In this document: one piece after another, positions 1-7,763 of the stretch | Layout: every line of letters starts with the position of its first letter | How positions within the stretch are numbered: position 1 is the first letter of the stretch | NCBI RefSeq assembly: GCF_000515235.1 | Contig: NZ_KI911558.1 | Coordinates: 873,762-937,761 of the forward strand | Source of the DNA: Synechococcus sp. CC9616 | GTDB lineage: Bacteria; Cyanobacteriota; Cyanobacteriia; PCC-6307; Cyanobiaceae | Direction: 5' to 3' | DNA length: 64,000 nucleotides | The notes under the pieces: generated by a model | The model's database searches: none | The model's input: only the letters and a program-made list of their open reading frames with translations | What the model was told of the DNA's origin: nothing | Program-made: the position numbers and the translations under genes

Positions 1-280
1 CATGTATCTCTCACATCAGAGGAGGGGGGTAGACCCCTCGCAATTACAGGGTTTCTCACTAGTTGTGGGGACTAACGATGCCCTATTCTCAAGTGGAAAT
101 AATAATGAGAATCAAATAGTGGCCAGAAATCACAGCTGTCGCACTTATCCACACATCTACATCACATCACCTGTTTGATGTTTTTTATTAACTGAACTCA
201 TGACTTACTTCCTGTATTGAGGTGGATTCCACTGCTTGAGGAAGGTGGAGAACTTCATTGTGTGATTAGAGAACCAATCC
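1..280. other. A+T-rich leader without a recognised gene
   Basis: No convincing coding region lies here. The stretch is more A+T-rich than the window average and ends at the stop side of the minus-strand TPR gene. A short inverted repeat (GAGGGGGGT near base 23 and ACCCCTC near base 33) could form a small hairpin. No U-tract supports a terminator, so nothing firmer is called. Confidence 0.4.
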
Positions 281-703
281 CTAACACTGGTTCTTCACCC
301 ATTCAGCAGGTTCTTTCAATCCAAAATCTGCTGCTTTTCTCCAATCACGACAGGCACCTTCAAGGTCATATACCAATTCTCTGGCAACACCACGACTGAG
401 ATAGGCAACGGCATCCTTCGGATTAATCTCTATTGCCTTACTCCAATCATCAATTGCTCCTTGATAATCTCCTAATTCAATCTTAGCACCACCACGATTG
501 TTGTAGGCATCAGCATCCTGAGGATTAATCTCTATTGCCTTGTTGAAATCATCAATTGCTCCTTGATAATTGCCTGCCTCGTATTTCTCTACTCCTTGAT
601 TGAAATACTGAGTTGCTAATGGGTTTGCATTTGCAGTGATCAACGGCGATCCAACTGCAAGCACGGACAGTGCCGCAGCAATGGCAATAGTCCGGCGTGA
701 CAT
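281..703 (-). CDS. Exported TPR-repeat protein
   Basis: A 140-residue protein. Residues 1-26 form a clear signal peptide with a basic start, a hydrophobic core and an ANA cleavage-like site. Three tetratricopeptide repeats follow at about residues 30-63, 64-97 and 98-131, each built on a Y..G.Y.GAI.D..KAIEINP pattern; the third is degenerate. TPRs are protein-binding scaffolds, so a lumenal or periplasmic assembly or adaptor role is likely, but no partner can be named. A Cys near residue 118 and a C-terminal Cys may pair outside the cytoplasm. The gene sits alone in an A+T-rich stretch, convergent with nothing and well spaced from the downstream-lying CobW gene. Fold assignment is secure; function is unknown. 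Confidence 0.85.
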   Translation of the reverse strand: MSRRTIAIAAALSVLAVGSPLITANANPLATQYFNQGVEKYEAGNYQGAIDDFNKAIEINPQDADAYNNRGGAKIELGDYQGAIDDWSKAIEINPKDAVAYLSRGVARELVYDLEGACRDWRKAADFGLKEPAEWVKNQC

Positions 704-975
704 TGGTTTGGTTTGAACTAACTCTATAAAGGCAGCCAGAACGCACCATCAAGGCAATTAGGAATATCTGAGGGAGAAACCAGTCAGATCTCATCTATCA
801 CTAATCAGGAAACTTGGGTTGGTAGTTCTTCTTCGCCAATTCCTTCTCCCTTACACACTTCCACTAGTAATCATTCACACGCTTATTGAGAATCAGGGCG
901 AGTGGGTAGTTGATACTCACTCCCCTGTTATATCAACATCTCTCATCAGATCTGATGCGTTAGATGTGCCTTTAA
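704..975. other. Intergenic region with no supported gene
   Basis: This 272-base stretch separates the TPR gene from the end of the CobW-like gene. A short plus-strand frame at 819-1019 runs into the CobW coding region and shows no family resemblance, so it is not called. The interval presumably holds the TPR gene promoter near 710-780 on the minus strand, but no sharp -10/-35 pair was seen. Confidence 0.35.
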
Positions 976-2061
976 CTAACTCGCAGTTACCGTCACTAGT
1001 CTTTGAAGCTGAAGACTGACCGCATCGGCAGCGTTGGCCTGGAAGGACAACACCACCAGATCAACACCACATCCGGCAGCAGGAGACCAGACCTGCCCCG
1101 GTGCTGCTTCAAACCAGCTGTCCAGCCGGGGACCCACCATCTGAACCTGCAGCGGCAACGACTTACCCGGTAACCAGACCCGGCCTTTCAGCCGCACAAT
1201 CTGCAGTTCGCGAGCCAGCTCGGGAAGACTGGTTTCCAGGAGGGCTCGATCCCAGGCCCCTTCTAGACGCACCGTGCCACCGACAATCTCCACATGGGAG
1301 TGGTCGTGATGGTCGTGGCTGTGGTCGCGGTCGTGGTCGTGGTCAGAGTGATGGCTGTTCTCCTGGTGATGGCTGTGATCGAGACCCAGAACCACCGCAG
1401 GATCAACACGACCGTCCTGGATCGGAAGCAAAGGAGTTCCTTGACGAACCTTGGAACGAAGACCATCAAGAACGCGATGCATCCCGTCGTCTGAAAGGCA
1501 ATCAGCCCGGCTGATCAGCACAAGATCGGCAGCATCCAGTTGGTCCTTGAACAAATCATCAACCGCTGTGAGGTGATCAAGGCTGGGATCGTCGCGACGC
1601 TGCTGCTCGAGAGCGTCTGGATCGCCAACGGGACTTCCTTCTGCGAGTGCGGCACCATCGGTGAGAGTCACCACGCCATTGACGTGAACCCGGCTGCGAA
1701 TCGCCGGCCAGTTGAGGGCCTGAAGCAACGGCTCCGGCAATGCCAGACCGCTCGTTTCAACAACAATGCCGTCCAACTGGTCAGCGCGTTCCAGCAGGCT
1801 CTCGATGGTGGGCAGGAAATCGTCCTGCACAGTGCAGCAAAGGCAGCCGTTGTTGAGCTCAACGAGACGACCCTCCAGCTCCTCTTCAGGACAGAAGCCG
1901 CAGCTGCGAATCAGATCGCCATCGAGGCCGACACTGCCGAATTCATTCACCATCACGGCCAACCGCTTGCCGCTGTTCACCAGCAAATGACGCAACACAG
2001 TGGTTTTGCCAGACCCGAGAAATCCAGTGATCACCGTCACCGGCAGGCGTTTTGACATCAC
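976..2061 (-). CDS. CobW/COG0523 family GTP-binding metallochaperone
   Basis: A 361-residue G3E-family GTPase. Walker A is GFLGSGKT at residues 13-20; the family-defining CxCC metal site is C73-L-C75-C76; the guanine-specificity region reads SRAD near residue 184 instead of NKxD, a common COG0523 variant. A strongly His/Asp-rich segment at about 229-256 likely binds or stores divalent metal. The CobW C-terminal domain occupies about 257-350. Family members insert or traffic Zn or Co; the sequence does not tell which. The start may be either of two adjacent Met codons. The His-rich segment is encoded by a simple GTG/ATG-like repeat tract (about 1290-1380). Its neighbour is an exported pentapeptide protein with no obvious metal link, so context does not fix the substrate. 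Confidence 0.88.
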   Translation of the reverse strand: MMSKRLPVTVITGFLGSGKTTVLRHLLVNSGKRLAVMVNEFGSVGLDGDLIRSCGFCPEEELEGRLVELNNGCLCCTVQDDFLPTIESLLERADQLDGIVVETSGLALPEPLLQALNWPAIRSRVHVNGVVTLTDGAALAEGSPVGDPDALEQQRRDDPSLDHLTAVDDLFKDQLDAADLVLISRADCLSDDGMHRVLDGLRSKVRQGTPLLPIQDGRVDPAVVLGLDHSHHQENSHHSDHDHDRDHSHDHHDHSHVEIVGGTVRLEGAWDRALLETSLPELARELQIVRLKGRVWLPGKSLPLQVQMVGPRLDSWFEAAPGQVWSPAAGCGVDLVVLSFQANAADAVSLQLQRLVTVTAS

Positions 2062-2067
2062 TCGTGT

Positions 2068-2589
2068 TCAGGGACGACAGCCCAGGCTCTCACGGGTAGC
2101 CATGCCGGTGTGGGGGTTCACGCCGTTGGCGCGGGAGCAAAGCGCCCTTTGTTGGGGCAAATCAAGCACCGCATTCGTGAAGTCGGCACCATCGATCTGG
2201 GACTCGGTAAAGCGGCTCTGCATCAACATGGCGTTGGTGAACATCGCCCCCCTCAAATCGGCCCCGTCGAAACGGCTGGCGAAGCCCACGACATCGGAGA
2301 GATCGGCATCGCGCAGATCTGCGCCCTGGAGTTGAGAGGTGTTGATCACCGCGCCCCGCAGGTCACTGCCGCTGAGATCAACATCTCTGAGATCGGCCTT
2401 GAGAAACTCCTTTTCTTTCAGGTCGAGGCCATGCATGTCGGAAGTGATCTCCTGAACAGCAAACTGCCCACGCAGTTCAGGCGCCGTGATCGCTGCAGCC
2501 GAGAGGGGAATCATCAGCTGGATCGCCAAGGCACAGACCATGGCCAGTGCCAGAGATCCCAAACGTGTCAGGGAAGGCATCAGCTCCAA
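2068..2589 (-). CDS. Exported pentapeptide-repeat protein
   Basis: A 173-residue protein with a signal peptide at about 1-33 (hydrophobic core followed by AAA). About eight A(D/N)LxX pentapeptide units follow at residues 58-145, which should form a short right-handed beta helix. The last 25 residues hold two conserved-looking Cys in a C...G.NP.TG..TR.SL.C arrangement, as seen in small thylakoid-lumen pentapeptide proteins of cyanobacteria and chloroplasts. The role of such proteins is not established. It ends seven bases before the CobW gene begins on the same strand, so the two may share a transcript. Confidence 0.85.
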   Translation of the reverse strand: MELMPSLTRLGSLALAMVCALAIQLMIPLSAAAITAPELRGQFAVQEITSDMHGLDLKEKEFLKADLRDVDLSGSDLRGAVINTSQLQGADLRDADLSDVVGFASRFDGADLRGAMFTNAMLMQSRFTESQIDGADFTNAVLDLPQQRALCSRANGVNPHTGMATRESLGCRP

Positions 2590-2648
2590 AAACTCCAGCC
2601 GGTAATTTGTGCGCTCACGTTATGGCAGTTGCCAGTGGAGCGAGGCCC

Positions 2649-3266
2649 ATGGCCATGACCCTGCGGGTGGTCGTGCCACCCCACCCGTTGATCGGCCACT
2701 GGCTCTCGATGCTCAGACATCGGGAAACACCAGCCCCGGTTTACGGCACAGCGATGCAGGAACTGGGTCGCTGGCTCACCTATGAGGCCCTGCGCGATTG
2801 GCTGCCGCATCGACGCGAGTCCATACCAACCGACTCTGGACCCACCGAGGGAACGGTCTGCGAAGCGGGCGTTCCGCTTCTGGCCATGCCGTTGCTGCCT
2901 GCCGGACTTGAGATCTGGCATGGGGCCCGCAGCGTGCTGCCCAATGCAGCCCTCTGTCTCAATGGCGTTCCGGATGGCATCGAAGCCAATGCGGGGCTGA
3001 TTCTGTTCGTCGACCAGATCACTGATGGCAAAAGGCTTTTAGAGCTTCTGCATCAGTTACAGCAGCAAGGCGTGAACGGACCTCGAATGCGAGTGATCGC
3101 GGCTCTCTCAGCGAATGCCGGTTTGAAATGTCTGGGAGAAGCCATCCCGGAACTCACCATCTACACCGCCTGCATTGATCCCGATCTCCGCGACAACGGT
3201 CTGATCAGTCCTGGCATTGGTGACCCGATGCAACGACTGAATCTCAGATCACCGGCCCGTGCCTAG
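2649..3266 (+). CDS. upp: Uracil phosphoribosyltransferase-like protein (divergent)
   Basis: About 205 residues from the ATG at 2649; another ATG lies two codons on. It matches UPRT in its N-terminal helix (QELGRWLTYEALRDW, about 37-51), in the GVPLLAMPLLPAGLEIWHGA segment (about 74-93) and in the uracil-binding end (IYTACID, then GLISPGIGD, about 171-192). UPRT makes UMP from uracil and PRPP. The usual PRPP loop (DPMLATGGS) is replaced by FVDQITDGKRL at about 120-130, so catalysis is doubtful. Cyanobacterial genomes often annotate this family as upp; a regulatory or non-canonical role is possible. It is divergent from the pentapeptide gene. Confidence 0.7.
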   Translation: MAMTLRVVVPPHPLIGHWLSMLRHRETPAPVYGTAMQELGRWLTYEALRDWLPHRRESIPTDSGPTEGTVCEAGVPLLAMPLLPAGLEIWHGARSVLPNAALCLNGVPDGIEANAGLILFVDQITDGKRLLELLHQLQQQGVNGPRMRVIAALSANAGLKCLGEAIPELTIYTACIDPDLRDNGLISPGIGDPMQRLNLRSPARA

Positions 3267-3280
3267 CATGGATTTCGACG

Positions 3281-3598
3281 ATGAACGTCGAGACGACAAC
3301 AGCCATGGGTCAGCATCACGAAGCCGCTCCAGCCACCCTGGTCACTTTGATCACAGGAGCCGTCCTCGGCGCGGGGGGACTTGCCTGGTGGTTGCTGAAT
3401 GAAGCCGATCGCCGCCGGCGACTTGGACATCAGCAGGCCATGCTCTACGCCCCGCGAATGCAGGATGGATCGGAAGTGTTTGATCCGGTGAGCAACGGCC
3501 GCAATCGGAGCCAGGCCCTGGAAGAACGGGTCGAACGCCTGAATGCAGCGATTGCCGATGTTCGTCGACAGCTCGAGGGACTGGGAAAGAGCGACTGA
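3281..3598 (+). CDS. Small single-pass membrane protein, conserved hypothetical type
   Basis: A 105-residue protein with one membrane segment at about residues 19-40 ([20 protein letters not shown]), followed by a charged RRRR stretch and a C-terminal amphipathic/coiled-coil helix (about 78-102). The positive-inside pattern places the C-terminus in the cytoplasm. A second Met lies at residue 9 and could be the true start. It begins 14 bases after the UPRT-like gene and is followed 43 bases later by ilvD, so it is probably in the same transcription unit. No function is recognised. Confidence 0.65.
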   Translation: MNVETTTAMGQHHEAAPATLVTLITGAVLGAGGLAWWLLNEADRRRRLGHQQAMLYAPRMQDGSEVFDPVSNGRNRSQALEERVERLNAAIADVRRQLEGLGKSD

Positions 3599-3641
3599 GC
3601 GATCGGTAGGTTGTCCTGATCCGTCCGAGGCCGTTCACACC

Positions 3642-5315
3642 ATGCTTCGCTCCGACGCTGTCACCAAGGGCATCCAGCGGTCTCCGAACAGAGCCATGCT
3701 GCGGGCCGTCGGCTTCGGCGACGAGGACTTCGGCAAGCCGATCATTGGCATCGCCAACGGTTTCAGCACCATCACCCCATGCAATGTGGGACTCGATGAT
3801 CTGGCCCGACGCGCCGAAGAGTCGGCACGTCACGCCGGTGGCATGCCGCAGATGTTCGGCACCATCACCGTCAGCGACGGCATTTCGATGGGAACTGAAG
3901 GGATGAAGTATTCCCTCGTCAGTCGCGAAGTGATTGCCGACGCCATCGAAACCGCCTGCAACGGACAAAGCATGGATGGCGTGCTCGCCGTGGGCGGCTG
4001 CGACAAGAACATGCCAGGGGCCATGATTGCCATGGCTCGGATGAACATTCCCTCCGTCTTTGTTTACGGCGGCACGATCAAGCCAGGCAAACTCGGGGGG
4101 TGTGACCTCACGGTGGTGAGCGCCTTCGAGGCCGTCGGACAGCTGACCAGCGGCAAGATCGATGAGGCGCAGCTGACCGCGGTTGAGAAAAATGCCTGCC
4201 CTGGCGCTGGCAGTTGCGGCGGCATGTTCACCGCCAACACGATGAGTGCCGCCATCGAAACGATGGGATTGAGCCTTCCCTTCAGCTCCACGATGGCGGC
4301 GGAAGATGAGGAGAAAGCCGACAGTGCCGCGCGGTCAGCCGAGGTGCTTGTAGACGCGGTGAACGCCAACATCCGTCCCCTCGACCTGCTGACCAAAGAA
4401 GCCTTCGAGAACGCCATCAGCGTAATCATGGCGGTGGGCGGCTCCACCAATGCTGTGCTGCATCTGCTGGCGATCGCCCGCACGGCGGGGGTGGATCTGA
4501 CCATTGATGATTTCGAACGCATTCGTCAGCGCGTGCCGGTGATCTGCGATCTCAAGCCCAGCGGCCGCTACGTCACGGTGGATCTCCACAACGCCGGGGG
4601 CATTCCTCAGGTGATGAAACTGTTGCTGGATGCAGGACTTCTGCATGGAGATTGCCGCACGGTTGAAGGGAAAAGCCTGAAGGAGTTGCTTGCGGCCGTG
4701 CCATCCGAGCCGCCGGCGGGGCAAGACGTGATCCGTCCGCTCAGCAACCCGCTTTATAAGAAGGGCCATCTGGCCATCCTCAAGGGCAACCTTGCCAGGG
4801 AGGGCAGTGTGGCCAAGATCAGCGGCGTTAAAACGCCGGTGCTCACGGGCCCGGCTCGGGTGTTTGAAAGCGAGGAGGATTGCCTGGCCGCCATCCTCGA
4901 GAAGCAGATCAAGGCCGGGGACGTGGTGGTCGTTCGATACGAGGGCCCGGTCGGCGGTCCCGGCATGCGCGAAATGCTGGCTCCCACCTCTGCGATTGTT
5001 GGTCAGGGTCTTGGCGACAAGGTGGCTCTGATCACCGATGGACGCTTCAGCGGCGGCACCTATGGCCTCGTTGTGGGGCATGTGGCCCCCGAGGCAGCTG
5101 TGGGCGGAACGATCGGCCTGGTGCAGGAAGGCGACAGCATCACCGTCGATGCCGATCAGCTGCTGCTGCAGTTGAACGTGGATGATGCCGAACTGGAGCG
5201 CAGGCGGGCCACCTGGAGCAAGCCGATCCCCCGCTACCGCACCGGAATTCTGGGTAAGTACGCCCGTTTGGTGTCAACGTCCAGCCGAGGCGCGACAACA
5301 GATCACGCCGATTAA
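3642..5315 (+). CDS. ilvD: Dihydroxy-acid dehydratase
   Basis: A 557-residue IlvD/Edd-family enzyme for the third step of valine and isoleucine synthesis: it dehydrates 2,3-dihydroxy acids to 2-oxo acids. The three Fe-S ligand positions are visible: C47 in TPCNVG, C120 in GGCDKNMPG and C192 in [10 protein letters not shown]. The C-terminal [10 protein letters not shown] and [11 protein letters not shown] motifs are intact. The start is set at the ATG at 3642 because the conserved N-terminus ([13 protein letters not shown]) begins there; the frame is open further upstream but without similarity, and that part overlaps the small membrane-protein gene. Length matches the family. Confidence 0.97.
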   Translation: MLRSDAVTKGIQRSPNRAMLRAVGFGDEDFGKPIIGIANGFSTITPCNVGLDDLARRAEESARHAGGMPQMFGTITVSDGISMGTEGMKYSLVSREVIADAIETACNGQSMDGVLAVGGCDKNMPGAMIAMARMNIPSVFVYGGTIKPGKLGGCDLTVVSAFEAVGQLTSGKIDEAQLTAVEKNACPGAGSCGGMFTANTMSAAIETMGLSLPFSSTMAAEDEEKADSAARSAEVLVDAVNANIRPLDLLTKEAFENAISVIMAVGGSTNAVLHLLAIARTAGVDLTIDDFERIRQRVPVICDLKPSGRYVTVDLHNAGGIPQVMKLLLDAGLLHGDCRTVEGKSLKELLAAVPSEPPAGQDVIRPLSNPLYKKGHLAILKGNLAREGSVAKISGVKTPVLTGPARVFESEEDCLAAILEKQIKAGDVVVVRYEGPVGGPGMREMLAPTSAIVGQGLGDKVALITDGRFSGGTYGLVVGHVAPEAAVGGTIGLVQEGDSITVDADQLLLQLNVDDAELERRRATWSKPIPRYRTGILGKYARLVSTSSRGATTDHAD

Positions 5316-5683
5316 TCAACTGCCGGTTGCACCATCGATCGCAGCCTTCGGCCCAGCGCTTCCAGCGTTGCAGCATCCTGCGGTGCACTGCAACGCTGGC
5401 CTGATTCGGCATCCATCCACACCGGGTGGCGGCCATGCCACAACATCGGTCGCTCGGGTTGATCCAACCAGCTGAGCATCAGGTTGACTTCATCGCCACT
5501 GCGATAGATCTCCAGCTCGATATCGCGGTCTGGATGACGTTGGCCATCACCGTCACGACATTCGATGCGCACATTCAAGTCATCCACCACCACTGGCACT
5601 GAGGGATCGATCGGCACCACGGCATGGCTCCAGGGCTTCAGGCATACGTCGGCTGCCTTGGCGATCAGCACCAGCAAATCCAT
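5312..5683 (-). CDS. Conserved hypothetical protein
   Basis: A 123-residue acidic soluble protein, with no signal peptide or membrane segment. It has alternating beta-type stretches ([27 protein letters not shown]) and a C-terminal helix. It does not resemble any family I recognise. It converges with ilvD with a 4-base overlap and starts only five bases after the CIA30-domain gene ends, so co-transcription with that gene is likely. Confidence 0.65.
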   Translation of the reverse strand: MDLLVLIAKAADVCLKPWSHAVVPIDPSVPVVVDDLNVRIECRDGDGQRHPDRDIELEIYRSGDEVNLMLSWLDQPERPMLWHGRHPVWMDAESGQRCSAPQDAATLEALGRRLRSMVQPAVD

Positions 5684-5687
5684 GGGT

Positions 5688-6272
5688 TCAAGGCAGCGCG
5701 CGAATCGAACGGATCAGCAACCGAATGGCTCCAGGGCGAAAGCCTGGATTCAGCTCTCCGGCATCGCCGAACTTGGAATGCAACACCTGAATCCGGGTGA
5801 TGCCACCGCGATCAAACCGCAGCGGCAAGCCCACGGGCTTGGCCCGCACGGTGGGGCGCAGATCCGCAAACGGCACCAACACCTGGGTTGTTCCGCTGGT
5901 GTTCGTGGGGACGTCGATCACCCAACGCAAACCACCCGGAATCAATTCGGTGAGCCCCAACGCTCCATCCCGGCAACCGAGGGCGATCTTGAGGGTGCGG
6001 CCCTCGCCGTCCACATCGATCCGCAGCGCCGAGTACGGCGACAAATCCAGCGGTGGCTGCAAGCGCGGGGAACGGCAGCTAACAAAGCCGCCGCCACGCT
6101 CGATCAGCTCACCTTCAAGGAGCAAACCGTCCTCGACAACACGGCAACCGGCACGGGAATTGCCGCCCATGATCGTGTCGTTGAGGCTGGCCCAGTCAGC
6201 GAACTGCTGACCCTGTACAAGCACCTGGTCTGCGGCGGGCGGCTGCATTCTGATCAGCGAGAGACAAGCCAT
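5688..6272 (-). CDS. CIA30-domain (NDUFAF1-like) protein
   Basis: A 194-residue protein consisting of nearly one CIA30 domain: W..LND.IMGG.S near residues 27-39, then G.L..GGGFVSCRS (about 55-68), and the C-terminal jelly-roll strands ending LLIRSIRAL. Mitochondrial CIA30 proteins help assemble respiratory complex I, and the related fold is carbohydrate-binding. Cyanobacterial homologues may serve NDH-1 assembly or be NAD-binding-like paralogues; this is inference. The Cys in the FVSCRS strand is typical of the family. It shares strand and close spacing with the following 123-residue gene. Confidence 0.8.
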   Translation of the reverse strand: MACLSLIRMQPPAADQVLVQGQQFADWASLNDTIMGGNSRAGCRVVEDGLLLEGELIERGGGFVSCRSPRLQPPLDLSPYSALRIDVDGEGRTLKIALGCRDGALGLTELIPGGLRWVIDVPTNTSGTTQVLVPFADLRPTVRAKPVGLPLRFDRGGITRIQVLHSKFGDAGELNPGFRPGAIRLLIRSIRALP

Positions 6273-6320
6273 GCCTAGCAGGCTTCAACAGAGGATCAGA
6301 GTGTCTGCCCCTTCAGTCCA

Positions 6321-6659
6321 TCAGCTCAGGTGATGGAGAATCGCCGGCGGAATGAACCAGTACGACACCAGCTGCCAGTCGCGTCCCAAGAGGTAGGAAC
6401 GGTAAAAATCCCTGACATCAAGCCAGGAATTTCGGTAATGACTGGGGTAGATCGTGGTGCTCAGAAGCGAAAAGATAACGACATGCAGGAAGTTGGCTCC
6501 GGGATGGTGTCCGAGCTGAACATGATCATGGAGATGGTCATGCAGCTCAGTGCACTCACCGATTCCAGGGATCCAGTTTTCTAGAAATTCGACAAATGGA
6601 TCCGGCTGGTCAGTGGTGTCGATCGGACCAGGGGACATGGCCGACGGAACTCCTGCCAT
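6321..6659 (-). CDS. Small hypothetical protein downstream of ghaB
   Basis: A 112-residue frame starting 16 bases after the HypB-like gene ends on the same strand. It has a His-rich patch (LHDHLHDHVQLGHHPG, about 39-54) and a hydrophobic stretch at about 57-70, then a Trp/Tyr-rich tail. The His patch beside a nickel module might point to metal binding, but an opposing frame of 84 codons occupies part of the same DNA, so coding status is uncertain. No family is recognised. Confidence 0.4.
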   Translation of the reverse strand: MAGVPSAMSPGPIDTTDQPDPFVEFLENWIPGIGECTELHDHLHDHVQLGHHPGANFLHVVIFSLLSTTIYPSHYRNSWLDVRDFYRSYLLGRDWQLVSYWFIPPAILHHLS

Positions 6660-6675
6660 TCACCACCACCGCAAA

Positions 6676-7386
6676 TCAGCAGAGGGATCTTATGTGAGAC
6701 TCCGCCGCGACTCGACGCCGGCTCAGGGTCTCCTCCAGCCAGTGATGCCAGGCGCTGAAGCCCTCTCCCGAGCTCGCTGACAGTTCAAAAATCACAGCAT
6801 CCGGATTGACGCTGAGGATGTTGTCGCGAATGGTTTGAACATCCACTGGCAGATGGGGCAGCAGATCTGTTTTGGTGATGATCACCACATCAGCCCGACG
6901 GAACATCACCGGGTACTTCAAGGGCTTGTCCTCACCTTCGGTGACGCTCAGCAGGGCGACCCCGAGATGTTCTCCCACAGCAAATTCCGCCGGGCAGACC
7001 AGATTGCCGACGTTCTCGATCCAGAGCAGATCCAACGTGGACGGGTCGAGCCTCTGCTCCAACAGCCGCAGACCGCCCTGCACCATGGCGGCATCGAGAT
7101 GGCAAGCCCTGCCGGTGGTGATCGGAACAACGGGAATGCCCACAGCCTCCAAGCGCTGGGCATCCAGCTGGGTGGTCATGTCCCCCTCAAGCACCGCCAT
7201 CCGCAGCGTGCGGGACAACTGCGGCAGTGATCGCTCCAGCAGGGCCGTCTTCCCCGCCCCTGGACTGCTCATCACGTTCAACGACAGCAACCGCCAGGAA
7301 TCGAAATCCTCGCGGTTGTGATCAGCCTTGTGCTGGTTGGCGGCCAGAAGATTGATCTCCAGGTTGTCGCCGATGGGCATGTGCAT
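6676..7386 (-). CDS. ghaB: HypB-like nickel-insertion GTPase, probable GhaB
   Basis: A 236-residue SIMIBI GTPase of the HypB type. Walker A is SSPGAGKT at 40-47, the dimer-interface metal site contains C95-H96 and C131 (ENVGNLVCPAEF), and TKTD gives guanine specificity. It lacks the N-terminal CxxCGC nickel motif and long His tract of many hydrogenase HypBs. Such proteins load Ni into apo-enzymes using GTP. No hydrogenase gene is in the window; the gene follows an arginase-family enzyme and a HypA homologue, the arrangement described for Synechocystis sll1077-1079, where the HypA/HypB pair (GhaA/GhaB) activates guanidine hydrolase. The role is therefore assigned by context. The gap to the HypA gene is 15 bases. 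Confidence 0.85.
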   Translation of the reverse strand: MHMPIGDNLEINLLAANQHKADHNREDFDSWRLLSLNVMSSPGAGKTALLERSLPQLSRTLRMAVLEGDMTTQLDAQRLEAVGIPVVPITTGRACHLDAAMVQGGLRLLEQRLDPSTLDLLWIENVGNLVCPAEFAVGEHLGVALLSVTEGEDKPLKYPVMFRRADVVIITKTDLLPHLPVDVQTIRDNILSVNPDAVIFELSASSGEGFSAWHHWLEETLSRRRVAAESHIRSLC

Positions 7387-7401
7387 GGCTATAGAAAGGC
7401 G

Positions 7402-7758
7402 TCAGATGGGTGCCGATTCGATCCGGCGGATCCTGAGTTCCCTGCCGCTGAGGATGTCCTCAAGCGGTGCAGAACAACATGGAGAGCGGTACTGCTGCAT
7501 CACCGTTGGGGTGTAGGTCGAGTCGCAGCAGGGACAGCGACCAACCAGGGGAATGCTGTTGATCTTGAGGCTGGACCGCTCAAGCCAGGTCCCGCCAACG
7601 GCGGCCGCATAGGTGGTGACCAGCGCATCGGGTTCCACGCAGGTGAATTCACCGACATCGAGATGCACTGTCCTGACCTCCTGTGGAGCGGATGACTGGG
7701 AATCCCTCCATTCCGCCAACGAGAGCAGCAGGCAACGGGTCATGTCGACTTCATGCAT
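7402..7758 (-). CDS. ghaA: HypA-like nickel metallochaperone, probable GhaA
   Basis: A 118-residue HypA/HybF-family protein. The N-terminal MHE Ni-binding motif is intact (M1-H2-E3). A zinc ribbon is formed by C75, C77/C78 and the C94-C95 pair. HypA proteins deliver nickel together with HypB. It starts five bases after the guanidine hydrolase gene ends and is followed by the HypB-like gene, so the three are almost certainly one operon. The family also serves hydrogenase and urease in other bacteria, but neither is encoded here. Confidence 0.87.
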   Translation of the reverse strand: MHEVDMTRCLLLSLAEWRDSQSSAPQEVRTVHLDVGEFTCVEPDALVTTYAAAVGGTWLERSSLKINSIPLVGRCPCCDSTYTPTVMQQYRSPCCSAPLEDILSGRELRIRRIESAPI

Positions 7759-7763
7759 GGCCG

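Noticed and set aside
819-1019. 66-residue plus-strand frame
   Set aside because: It runs into CobW coding sequence and lacks similarity or a good ribosome site.
1101-1514. Plus-strand frames within the CobW gene
   Set aside because: They are reverse readings of the His-rich repeat tract (Arg/Gly/Val-rich low complexity).
6676-7758. Hydrogenase maturation genes hypA and hypB
   Set aside because: No hydrogenase structural or other hyp genes are in the window, and the position behind the guanidine hydrolase explains them better.
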